Under the pieces are notes generated by a model. The model searched no databases, was not told the DNA's origin, and was given only the letters and a program-made list of their open reading frames with translations. Shown here one piece after another: positions 1 to 5,958 of a stretch of 6,578 nt of DNA; position 1 is the stretch's first letter, and each line of letters opens with the position of its first letter. Origin of the DNA: an uncultured Clostridia bacterium (GTDB lineage: Bacteria; Bacillota; Clostridia; Christensenellales; UBA1242); assembly GCA_947628195.1 (NCBI GenBank), contig CANQZB010000057.1, positions 1 to 6,578 on the forward strand, read 5' to 3'. The position numbers and the translations under genes are program-made.

Positions 1-351
1 CGTTTGCATAACGCCCTCATCACACAAATTTTGGCCAAGCGCCATAACTTCACACTGGGCAAAGCCCATTTCCTTGCCTATGGCTATTGAAACAGACTCC
101 ACGGCATCGCCAAGGTTATCCCCCGCACCCGAAAAAACTTGATAGTTTGCAACGTTATCTGGCCCCGGGGTTAAAATGGTTGCTGAAATTACAATTTTGT
201 TTTCCTTTTTATCCATGCAAAGCATTGTAACAATGGCCTCTGTTTCACTCATGGCAGGAACGTTAAGTTGTGGCACGGTTAAAATAAGCACAACAATTAA
301 AAGCACAACAACTATTTTGCGCGGGCTAAAAATTGTTTTAAGTTTTTTCAT
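1..351 (-). CDS. Spore germination protein, GerC-type C subunit, N-terminal part (3' end outside window)
   Basis: The first 117 codons of a GerC-like protein; the gene runs off the left edge. GerC proteins are normally membrane-anchored lipoproteins on the outer face of the inner spore membrane and act with GerA and GerB in a germinant receptor. Residues 13-30 form one hydrophobic segment after a basic N-terminus (KKLKTIFSPRK). The mature part then follows the family layout: an 'AIVTMLCMD' strand (usual pattern AIVxAxGID), a 'NKIVISATIL' strand, a 'GDNLGDAVESVSIAIGKEMGF' helix region, then 'CEVMALGQNLCDEGV', which matches the family's HxxVlilGexlAxeGi region. The start is the ATG at 351-349; it overlaps the gerB stop as ATGA and has a strong AGGGGG SD about five bases upstream. 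Oddly, no lipobox cysteine follows the hydrophobic segment, so this may be a transmembrane-anchored variant. The family call rests on pattern and operon position; only part is visible. Confidence 0.75.
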   Translation of the reverse strand, partial: MKKLKTIFSPRKIVVVLLIVVLILTVPQLNVPAMSETEAIVTMLCMDKKENKIVISATILTPGPDNVANYQVFSGAGDNLGDAVESVSIAIGKEMGFAQCEVMALGQNLCDEGVMQT

Positions 352-1544
352 ACTACCCCCTTTTGAGATAGTTTTTTGTTGTTTTTGTCAGTTTTTGGCG
401 TTTTTAACGCATTTTTTTGCAAAATTTTCCCATTTTTTGTTGAATTTTTTTGTTTTTTAGATTTTTTTGCCTTCCCTCCGCCATTTTTAACTGCCCAGCC
501 AAGCCACAGAATTAGCGGAATTATATATTGCGACACTATTGTTAAAACGGAAGCAAAAGTGGATAGGAAAACAACTTCTAGCCTAACGGTGTTTTCCCCA
601 ATAACACTCCACATAAAAATGTATATTAAAAGCACAAGAATAGGGAAAACATTATTTTTAATGTTAAAGGTAAATTTTATTGCCTGCACCATGCAATAGC
701 CAAACATGGAAAGTTGAACGGCTTGCGCCGTAACCCAAAGCGACACAACCAGCCACGAAAGTTCGTCTATGCTAGATTTTCCGCTGGAAAATTGGCTTAT
801 ATCGCTTATGCAGAAGGCGTGGGTTGGGCTGGTAACATCAAACAAGCCATAAAACACAAAATGCACAAGCAAAACAAGAATAAATGCAAATGCAATAAAT
901 TTAAACATTGTAAAGCGCTTTTCGTTGGAAAAATCCACCTTGCCAAAAAGCATAAGCAAAAATGTGCCCGAGCCAAACCAACTTAAATGGTTAAACCCCG
1001 CTTCAAAAAGCGGTTTTACCCCATCTTTAAAAAACGGCAAAAAGTTGAATATATCCACGCCTGCAATGGATTTAAGCGCAATGTAAAGGCAACCAATAAA
1101 CACGGCAAAATATATCATTTCGCTAACGCGGGCTATGTTCCTTAACCCCTTGTAAACCATAAACCCAGTAAGCAGTATCAACGGCAGAACAAACACAATC
1201 CAGTTGAGTTCGTTGTAAAAATTTTCCACCACAAAAAACTCTAACCCCTTGGAGATGTTTGCCACCACAAGCCCATATTTTAAAATTAAAATAAACATTA
1301 AAATGCGTGGCAAAACTGGGCCCATTATTTCCGTCATAAATTCTAAAATATTTTTATTGCCCGCCTTTTTTATTAGGCCTATTATTAGAATTGCATAGAA
1401 GGTATCCACCAACATTAAAATTAGCGTAACAAGCCAACTCATATTTCCACTTTCGGCATACAACAGCCCGGGCAATGCCAAAATTTTTAAGGCAATAAAA
1501 CTCATAAACACTAAAACAGCAAGTTGCCTATAATTAATTTTCAT
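348..1544 (-). CDS. Spore germination protein, GerB-type B subunit (APC-fold membrane protein)
   Basis: A 398-residue integral membrane protein of the GerAB family (APC transporter fold), the likely germinant-binding subunit of a Ger receptor. About ten hydrophobic segments can be seen, near residues 9-28, 37-58, 77-97, 114-131, 141-160, 186-202, 213-235, 264-288, 299-318 and 325-352. 'GLRNIARVSEMIY' (133-145) matches the conserved GxxxiARxsEi region, and 'FNFLPFF..GVKPLF' (167-180) matches the family's loop before TM6. The protein is longer than the usual roughly 365 residues because of a tail from about 354 with 15 lysines in 43 residues and a single acidic residue. The start ATG (1544) has a perfect AGGAGG SD at 1549-1554, lying inside the end of gerA. 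The ORF overlaps gerA by 11 bases and gerC by 4, so translational coupling is likely. Confidence 0.9.
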   Translation of the reverse strand: MKINYRQLAVLVFMSFIALKILALPGLLYAESGNMSWLVTLILMLVDTFYAILIIGLIKKAGNKNILEFMTEIMGPVLPRILMFILILKYGLVVANISKGLEFFVVENFYNELNWIVFVLPLILLTGFMVYKGLRNIARVSEMIYFAVFIGCLYIALKSIAGVDIFNFLPFFKDGVKPLFEAGFNHLSWFGSGTFLLMLFGKVDFSNEKRFTMFKFIAFAFILVLLVHFVFYGLFDVTSPTHAFCISDISQFSSGKSSIDELSWLVVSLWVTAQAVQLSMFGYCMVQAIKFTFNIKNNVFPILVLLIYIFMWSVIGENTVRLEVVFLSTFASVLTIVSQYIIPLILWLGWAVKNGGGKAKKSKKQKNSTKNGKILQKNALKTPKTDKNNKKLSQKGVV

Positions 1545-3000
1545 TGCCCCTCCTGTTCTGATTTTGTTTGTTGTTGGCTATGCTCTTTGGCCGTTTGCGC
1601 ATTTCCTTAATGTTGGCGCGCTTGAATAGGTCTTGCTGGTCGTTTTTAATATATGGCGCAGTGGGCGCAAGATAGGCAGATTTATAACTATCAAAACTTG
1701 CCAAGTAGGACAAAATAAACACGCAGAAAATAAGCATTCCGTAAAGCCCCAAACACGCGCCAATAACCACCGCGCACAGCCTTAAAACGCTAAACTGCGC
1801 CGCCTGGCTTGGAATGATGTAAAACGTTATGCCCGAAAGTGCCACAATCATAACGGCAGGCGGGCTAACCAAACCTGCATTAACTGTGGTTTCGCCCAAA
1901 ATTAGCGCACCCACAATGCTCATTGCCATACCAAAATATTGAGGCATGCGCAAGTTGGCTTCGTACAAAATTTCAAACAGCACAACCAAAAAGAATATTT
2001 CCACAAACGGGCTAAACGGAATGCCCTGCGTGGTGTTCATAATTGTTACCAAAAATTCGGTTGGCAAAATTTTATAATGATAGATTTCCAGCGCGACATA
2101 CACCCCAGGCAGAACAACCGCCAAAATTACGCCCAGCAAGCGCAAAATGCGCACCAGCATAACGCGTATTGGCTGGCTGTAATAATCATCACTGTTTTGC
2201 AAATCTTCAATTAACACAAAAGGCACGGTCAGCGCAATAGGGGTGCCGTCCACCAAAATGCCAATTCTGCCTTCCAACATTTTGCCAACAAGAATGTCTG
2301 GCTTTTCCACATCGCCAATCTGTTTAAACAGCGATTTTGGCTTTTTTTGAAGGTAAGATATTAAATAATGTGCATCTAAAACGCCGTCTATCTTTATGCT
2401 TTTTAGCCTGCTAATTATTTGCTTAACAACGTTTTTATCTGCAACAGAATTAAAATACACAACGCCCACTTGCGTTTTTGTAAGTTCGCCAATTTCCAAA
2501 AGTTTTACAACTAAATCGTCTGTTCTAACGCGCTTCCTTATTAATGCAAGGTTATATTTTATGCTTTCGTTAAACCCCTCTCTTGGCCCTTTAATAACCA
2601 CGCTTGTTGGTGGCTCCATAACCGCACGCGTTGTAATCAGTTCCAAATCGCACGCCAAAATTTTTTGCGCGCCGTCAATTAAAATTAATGTTTTGCCAGA
2701 AAGCAAGCCGTCTATTGCTTGCTGTAATTCTTCAAACTCCACCACCTCTTGATTTGCCAAAACTTTTTCTTTAAGTTCTTTTTCAACATCGCTTGCAGTT
2801 GTGCCGGTGCCAACCGCATTTTGATAGGTTGTAAGCGGATAAATTAGCGTTTGATTAAACAAAAAATTGTCCGTTATATCTGCAACGTACATAATAACAA
2901 TTTTTGTTTTAAAAAACTGCACCGTGCGTGATTTTACATCACTGCTATTGTGCAGTTTGCTTTCAATTTCTGCTTTGGTGTTAACTGCATCAACTTTCAT
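1534..3000 (-). CDS. Spore germination protein, GerA-type A subunit
   Basis: A 488-residue protein of the Spore_GerA family, the A subunit of a nutrient germinant receptor, thought to contribute an ion channel in the inner spore membrane. The soluble N-terminal domain (about 20-280) holds the hallmark motifs: 'EPPTSVVIKGPREGFNES' (129-146) followed by 'NLALIRKR' (150-157), and 'MLEGRIGILVDGTPIALTVP' (241-260) followed by 'DDYY' (271-274). The membrane domain has segments near 283-305, 310-325, 330-347, 357-378, 381-398 and 408-434. It also holds the family signatures 'FEILYEANLRMP' (342-353) and 'IVGALILGETTVNAG' (362-376), and ends in 'SYLASFDSYKSAYLAP'. A basic, Asn/Gln-rich tail follows. 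Length is normal. The ATG at 3000 is the first start after an in-frame stop 18 bases upstream, but it has no recognisable SD, unlike gerB and gerC. Confidence 0.95.
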   Translation of the reverse strand: MKVDAVNTKAEIESKLHNSSDVKSRTVQFFKTKIVIMYVADITDNFLFNQTLIYPLTTYQNAVGTGTTASDVEKELKEKVLANQEVVEFEELQQAIDGLLSGKTLILIDGAQKILACDLELITTRAVMEPPTSVVIKGPREGFNESIKYNLALIRKRVRTDDLVVKLLEIGELTKTQVGVVYFNSVADKNVVKQIISRLKSIKIDGVLDAHYLISYLQKKPKSLFKQIGDVEKPDILVGKMLEGRIGILVDGTPIALTVPFVLIEDLQNSDDYYSQPIRVMLVRILRLLGVILAVVLPGVYVALEIYHYKILPTEFLVTIMNTTQGIPFSPFVEIFFLVVLFEILYEANLRMPQYFGMAMSIVGALILGETTVNAGLVSPPAVMIVALSGITFYIIPSQAAQFSVLRLCAVVIGACLGLYGMLIFCVFILSYLASFDSYKSAYLAPTAPYIKNDQQDLFKRANIKEMRKRPKSIANNKQNQNRRGNEN

Positions 3001-3061
3001 ATTGCTAGTTTTTGTTTAGTTTGCAGTTTTATACATTTCTTTAAATTTAAAATTTTAACAT

Positions 3062-4264
3062 TTAAACATTAGGGTTTGTTAGTGTGTTTGAATTTGGGGA
3101 AGTTAAAACATTGCCCAGCCCTATTGCTTGAACATAAACAGAAACAAAATTTGCTTCTAGCGGATATGAAGTTGTGCCAAGCGCCAATTCAATTTCTAGT
3201 GTTTCTTCTGGCATGGTTAAAAATATCTTATATTTTATTGCAAGCGTTTCGCTAGATGTTATGTTTAAAATAAATCCGGCGGGCTGGCGCGTTAAACTGA
3301 TTGTTGGGGCAGATAAAGTAATTGTGTAATTAAAAACGTGTTCCTCACTAAAAAGAGAACTGAAATATAGCGGATGCTCTTCCTCACTTAAATAATTGGC
3401 TTGAACGCTTATGTTGTATTGCTTTGGCTCGTTAAAAGTTGTGTTAAAAAAATCGTTAAGGTCAATTATCCAACTTTCTGCGTTTTGGGTTACAAAGGAA
3501 GAAAGCGCATTTAGTTCCTTTGTTTGTTGATAATTGTTAACCCTAACAGTTAAAGCGTTGGCGTTTAATATGGGAAGCACGTAAACTAGCAATCTGCCAT
3601 TGTTTTGAACATCGGTTATTGTGGGCGCGGTTAGGGTTAAAGTGTTAAAATATGTAACAGTTTGGCTGGGTGCGCTTGGCTTAAATTTTGATGTGTCCCC
3701 TTCAGCTAAAACGCTAAATTTATATTCCCCCGCTTGAATTAAGGCAGAATTAAAATCCAACTTGTTACTGCTGGTTGTAATTTCAGTTTCTTCCCCTTGC
3801 GGATTTTCTATTTTAACAGTGTAACTTTCGGCATACTGCACATCTTCCCAATAAAGCACTTTGTTGTGCACATAAACCCCAGTTGGTGCGGAAAGTGTTT
3901 TTTTGTAAACAAAACTGCACTCTGCGCTATTGCTATCCTTGCTTCCGCTTGCTTTTGCTGTAACGGTTAAAGTGTAACTTTCGCCCAAAGTTAGCAGGCC
4001 GGAAAGGTTATAGTTTATGTAAGTTATTTTGCCCTCTGTTTTAAAGGACAATTTGTTGTTGTAATTGTTTGCCGTTACATTAAATTCCAAGTCGTTAAGC
4101 GTGAACGCATAATATTGCGCATTTGGCACGCTAACAAAACTAACCACCCCATCATCGCAAGTTAGTGCGGAAGGCGTGCTTAATTTGGCCGGCTCACCCT
4201 GGCACGCAAAAAACACGAATGGCACAATTAAACATATTAACAACGCTGTAAATATTTTTTTCAT
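3062..4264 (-). CDS. Secreted lipoprotein with four fibronectin-III/Ig-like modules, unknown function
   Basis: A 400-residue protein with a clear lipoprotein signal: basic MKK, hydrophobic core 4-20, and lipobox 'FFAC' with the lipidated cysteine at 21. The rest looks all-beta and repetitive, with four modules of about 80-105 residues at roughly 28-120, 124-206, 211-314 and 317-398. Each begins with a related strand: 'KLSTPSAL', 'LSAPTGVY', 'LTAPTITD', 'LSAPTISL'. Modules 1 and 2 also show 'ESYTLTV'/'ESYTVKI' and aromatic residues (YYAF, LYWEDV) typical of Fn3-like folds. There is no catalytic motif, so an adhesive or binding role at the cell or spore surface is plausible but inferred. The start ATG has an AGGGG SD (4269-4273) and a good promoter upstream. 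It lies 61 bases upstream of gerA on the same strand with no visible terminator. I do not recognise a named family. Confidence 0.8.
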   Translation of the reverse strand: MKKIFTALLICLIVPFVFFACQGEPAKLSTPSALTCDDGVVSFVSVPNAQYYAFTLNDLEFNVTANNYNNKLSFKTEGKITYINYNLSGLLTLGESYTLTVTAKASGSKDSNSAECSFVYKKTLSAPTGVYVHNKVLYWEDVQYAESYTVKIENPQGEETEITTSSNKLDFNSALIQAGEYKFSVLAEGDTSKFKPSAPSQTVTYFNTLTLTAPTITDVQNNGRLLVYVLPILNANALTVRVNNYQQTKELNALSSFVTQNAESWIIDLNDFFNTTFNEPKQYNISVQANYLSEEEHPLYFSSLFSEEHVFNYTITLSAPTISLTRQPAGFILNITSSETLAIKYKIFLTMPEETLEIELALGTTSYPLEANFVSVYVQAIGLGNVLTSPNSNTLTNPNV

Positions 4265-4268
4265 AACA

Positions 4269-4273
4269 CCCCT
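4269..4273 (-). promoter_or_regulatory. Ribosome binding site of the lipoprotein gene
   Basis: AGGGG on the minus strand, four bases before the ATG at 4264. It supports that start. Confidence 0.7.
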
Positions 4274-4317
4274 GTTTGAAATTGCCCTGCCCGCACGGCA
4301 AAACTTTATTATTAATT

Positions 4318-4346
4318 ATTATAACCCAAAATTTTACATTATCCAA
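4318..4346 (-). promoter_or_regulatory. Sigma-A-type promoter of the lipoprotein (and possibly ger) transcript
   Basis: On the minus strand, TTGGAT (-35, 4346-4341) and TATAAT (-10, 4323-4318) are separated by exactly 17 bases. The -10 is a perfect consensus and the -35 matches at four of six positions. Transcription would start near 4311, giving a leader of about 46 bases. That leader holds a weak 5-bp inverted repeat (TTGCC/GGCAA, 4282-4286 and 4297-4301) of unclear meaning. The region is AT-rich, so chance matches are common, but the spacing and the clean -10 make this one better than most. Confidence 0.6.
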
Positions 4347-4385
4347 ACAAAAAAGCCATTTTTATTATTTTTGTTTGTTATAAAT

Positions 4386-4414
4386 TTAACATATTGCGCC
4401 CTGGGCAGTAATAA
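4386..4414 (+). promoter_or_regulatory. Possible promoter of the PRC-barrel gene
   Basis: TTAACA (4386-4391), a 17-base spacer, then TAATAA (4409-4414). The inferred start near 4421 would leave a leader of only about 13 bases, with the SD almost at the 5' end, which weakens the call. A 9-base palindrome, GCCCTGGGC (4398-4406), lies in the spacer and could be an operator, but it is short. A TATAAA at 4379-4384 is an alternative -10 with no good -35. Confidence 0.35.
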
Positions 4415-4422
4415 ATTATTGT

Positions 4423-4428
4423 AGAGGT
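4423..4428 (+). promoter_or_regulatory. Ribosome binding site of the PRC-barrel gene
   Basis: AGAGGT, five bases before the ATG at 4434. It fixes the start of the downstream gene. Confidence 0.65.
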
Positions 4429-4433
4429 AAAAA

Positions 4434-5210
4434 ATGTATTATTGTAATGAATTTTTAGGTTTAAATGTGCTTTCGCTTTACGAAGGTGAACTTTTGGGCG
4501 TGGTGGATAAACTTTTTTTTGATAAAAAATTAAAAAAATTGTTAGAAGTTGAACTTATTGGGGAAGATGGCGCACGCCTAACCTTGCCAACTAAAAATAT
4601 ATATCACATTGGCAAAAATGCAATAACAGTAAAGAACAATCAGGCGGTTAGTTTAAAGGTGGAAGAAAACAGCCTGTCCCCTTGCCCAACAAACAGCAAG
4701 GCTTACACAATTAAGGGCGAATTTTTGGGTCTTGTTAAAGAAATTAGCCTAAACGAAAAATTTTTAACTGAAAAATTTTCGCTAGATAATGGAAGCACAT
4801 TAGAGGTTAAAAATTTGGCTTCTTCAAGCAAAAACACCACCATTTTTTATGAGAATACAGATAAAGTTAATGTAAAAAAATTCACGCCGAATAAAGCCCC
4901 TAAAATTTTTAAATCGTTTAAGCGCGTGGAGGCGCAAATTTTGCCGGTTGAAAACAAAGCCAGCGCGCAAACAGACGATGCCAACCCAACGCAAACCCCA
5001 GTGCAAAGCAATCCGCAAGTTGTGCCGGTGGAAGATACAAACAAACAACTTCAAACTGCCGAATTTTTGTTAGGGCGCGTTTGCACAAAAGATATTTTCA
5101 ACTTTAACAACGAAATTTTAATTAAGGCTCACACCGTTATTAACAAGAAAAATTTAAAAGAAATTAACAAGTTTGGCAAACTGCGTGAACTTATGCTTTA
5201 CAGCAAATAA
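4434..5210 (+). CDS. Double PRC-barrel protein with linker and small C-terminal beta domain
   Basis: A 258-residue cytoplasmic-looking protein with no signal peptide or membrane segment. Module 1 (about 6-67) matches the PRC-barrel pattern: 'EFLGLNVLSLYEGELLGVV' then 'LPTKNIYHIGKNAITV', compare GkxVxsxdGexlGxV...lpxedIxxiGxdaIxV. Module 2 (about 88-147) repeats it: 'AYTIKGEFLGLVKEISL' and 'LDNGSTLEV'. A Pro/Gln/Thr/Asn-rich linker (about 150-207) looks disordered. Residues 210-256 form a separate small domain, 'LLGRVCTKDIFNFNNEILI' then 'HTVINKKNLKEINKFGKL', resembling the small beta motif 'GxxlaxDixdxxGxllxkxGtxix' seen beside regulatory and RNA-polymerase domains. PRC-barrel proteins bind partners in ribosome maturation, photosynthesis or sporulation (e.g. 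YlmC/YmxH of Bacillus). A link to sporulation here is inference. It is transcribed divergently from the lipoprotein/ger genes and ends in a hairpin terminator. Confidence 0.85.
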   Translation: MYYCNEFLGLNVLSLYEGELLGVVDKLFFDKKLKKLLEVELIGEDGARLTLPTKNIYHIGKNAITVKNNQAVSLKVEENSLSPCPTNSKAYTIKGEFLGLVKEISLNEKFLTEKFSLDNGSTLEVKNLASSSKNTTIFYENTDKVNVKKFTPNKAPKIFKSFKRVEAQILPVENKASAQTDDANPTQTPVQSNPQVVPVEDTNKQLQTAEFLLGRVCTKDIFNFNNEILIKAHTVINKKNLKEINKFGKLRELMLYSK

Positions 5211-5232
5211 AAAGGGCAAAAAGCCCTTTTTT
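5210..5232. terminator. Bidirectional intrinsic terminator between convergent genes
   Basis: AAAAGGGC (5210-5217), loop AAAAA, GCCCTTTT (5223-5230): an 8-bp perfect stem running into a T-tract (5227-5232) on the plus strand. On the minus strand the same stem is followed by TTTTATTTG, so it can also end the ferritin-like transcript. It overlaps both stop codons: the last base of the PRC gene's TAA (5208-5210) and the first two of the ferritin-like gene's TAA (5231-5233). Confidence 0.9.
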
Positions 5233-5746
5233 AAATGGATAAAAATTTAACGCTGTTAAGTAGATGAGTAAATATGTTTATGTGCAGTTCCTCATCTTTA
5301 ATTATGCGTGCAAAAAGTGCTTTTAAACTTTCATTTTTTACGCGAGATATGGCGTTGTTATAGGTTTCAACTGCCATTTTTTCTCCGGTTATGTTATGCT
5401 CCAACATCTCCTTTAATTTTTGAGTGTAATTGATGCTTGCCGTGTTAAAATATGCGCCGTTATCCAACTCATATTTCGGCACTCCGCCAAAAGCGCAAAT
5501 GGCGTGCATAAGCAAGTTTAAATGTATCATTTCCGTTATGGCAATTTCTTCAAAAAGTTTGCCAAGGTCGTTGTCGGTTTTATCCGCAATGTTGGATTGA
5601 TAAATATATTCCAGCACCGCACCCAATTCCCCCGTTTTAGAAAATGCCAAATTCCTTAAAACTGAAACAGTGGCGCTATCCGGCACTGCGTTTTCAATTT
5701 CTGGGTAACTTTCATTCAATTTAACTTGATAATTTTCTAAATCCAT
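5231..5746 (-). CDS. Ferritin-like four-helix-bundle dimetal protein
   Basis: A 171-residue soluble protein. It shows the complete ferritin-like dimetal set in the expected order. Helix 1 has E40-x6-Y47 ('GELGAVLEYIY'), helix 2 has E72-M-I-H75, helix 3 has E122-x6-Y129 ('GEKMAVETY'), and helix 4 has E152-x-x-H155 ('DEELH'). This is the E/ExxH/E/ExxH ligand pattern of ferritin-like and rubrerythrin-type proteins. No rubredoxin CxxC domain is present and there are no export signals. Likely roles are iron or manganese handling or peroxide detoxification; the substrate cannot be read from the sequence. The opening 'NYQVKLNESYPEIENA' resembles a clostridial ferritin-like subfamily related to bacterioferritin or manganese-catalase domains. 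The start ATG (5746) has an AGGAGT SD at 5751-5756. It is convergent with the PRC gene and divergent from the P-type ATPase. Confidence 0.85.
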   Translation of the reverse strand: MDLENYQVKLNESYPEIENAVPDSATVSVLRNLAFSKTGELGAVLEYIYQSNIADKTDNDLGKLFEEIAITEMIHLNLLMHAICAFGGVPKYELDNGAYFNTASINYTQKLKEMLEHNITGEKMAVETYNNAISRVKNESLKALFARIIKDEELHINIFTHLLNSVKFLSI

Positions 5747-5750
5747 AAAA

Positions 5751-5756
5751 ACTCCT
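5751..5756 (-). promoter_or_regulatory. Ribosome binding site of the ferritin-like gene
   Basis: AGGAGT on the minus strand, four bases before the ATG at 5746. It is close to the ideal SD and confirms the start. Confidence 0.75.
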
Positions 5757-5771
5757 ACATAATTTTTATGT
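5757..5771. promoter_or_regulatory. Palindrome, possible operator of the ferritin-like gene
   Basis: ACATAA-TTT-TTATGT is a perfect 6-bp inverted repeat with a 3-base centre, directly upstream of the ferritin-like SD. Size and AT-rich character recall 15-bp Fur/PerR-type boxes, but it differs from the PerR consensus (TTATAATnATTATAA) at several positions. It overlaps a loose candidate minus-strand promoter: TTAACA at 5792-5787, with the -10 near 5765-5770. A repressor role is inference. Confidence 0.35.
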
Positions 5772-5784
5772 TTAATTAATTTTT

Positions 5785-5891
5785 TTTGTTAAAATTTTAA
5801 AATTAAAAAATTTTTATTAAAATTGCAAAATTAAAATATCTTTATTAAAATTACAAAATTAAAATATCTTTATTAAAATTACAAAATTAAA
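5785..5891. repeat. 28-base AT-rich tandem repeat, about 3.8 copies
   Basis: Contiguous head-to-tail copies lie at 5785-5812 (diverged, five mismatches), 5813-5840, 5841-5868, and a partial copy at 5869-5891. The second and third differ only at position 13 (G or A); the partial copy matches the third over 23 bases. The unit begins TTTATTAAAATTAC and ends AAAATATC. There are no spacers between copies, so it is not a CRISPR. It fills the shared upstream region of the ferritin-like and ATPase genes. It could be regulatory (AT-rich protein binding, curvature) or a slippage product. Confidence 0.85.
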
Positions 5892-5909
5892 GATAAAACA
5901 AAAAATTAT

Positions 5910-5938
5910 TTGTAAAATAATTTAAATTGTGCTAATAT
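5910..5938 (+). promoter_or_regulatory. Probable promoter of the P-type ATPase gene
   Basis: TTGTAA (5910-5915), a 17-base spacer, then TAATAT (5933-5938) preceded by TGC, an extended -10 (TGnTAATAT). Transcription would start near 5945, about 14 bases before the ATG. The surroundings are very AT-rich, so this is the best candidate rather than proof. It lies just downstream of the 28-base repeats. Confidence 0.5.
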
Positions 5939-5949
5939 TATTTTTAAAT

Positions 5950-5955
5950 AGGGGA
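5950..5955 (+). promoter_or_regulatory. Ribosome binding site of the P-type ATPase gene
   Basis: AGGGGA, three bases before the ATG at 5959. It selects that codon as the start. Confidence 0.65.
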
Positions 5956-5958
5956 CGT

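Noticed and set aside
176..986. Plus-strand open frames of 90-107 codons at 176-460, 376-699 and 714-986
   Set aside because: They lie antisense to gerB/gerC, have homopolymer-driven compositions (Phe- or Lys-rich), no SD and no family pattern.
1939..2752. Plus-strand open frames at 1939-2214 and 2396-2752
   Set aside because: They are antisense to the strongly supported gerA and have no protein signatures.
3001..3061. Separate promoter for gerA (TATAAA at 3028-3033, minus strand)
   Set aside because: No acceptable -35 lies at 16-18 bases and the region is nearly all A/T, so the match is expected by chance.
3001..3061. Terminator between the lipoprotein gene and gerA
   Set aside because: Only A/T self-complementary stretches are present (TTAAAATTTTAA-like), with no GC stem followed by a T-tract.
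4398..4406. GCCCTGGGC palindrome as a defined operator
   Set aside because: It is only 9 bases and cannot be tied to a known regulator; it is mentioned under the promoter rather than called separately.
4176..4424. Plus-strand open frame of 82 codons across the lipoprotein start and the intergenic gap
   Set aside because: It covers the lipoprotein signal sequence in antisense and the divergent promoters, and has no SD or recognisable domain.
4824..5054. Minus-strand open frames of 65-76 codons inside the PRC-barrel gene
   Set aside because: They are antisense to the linker region of a well-supported gene and look like shadows.
5785..5891. The 28-base repeats as a CRISPR array
   Set aside because: Repeat length fits, but the copies abut without spacers and no cas gene is nearby.
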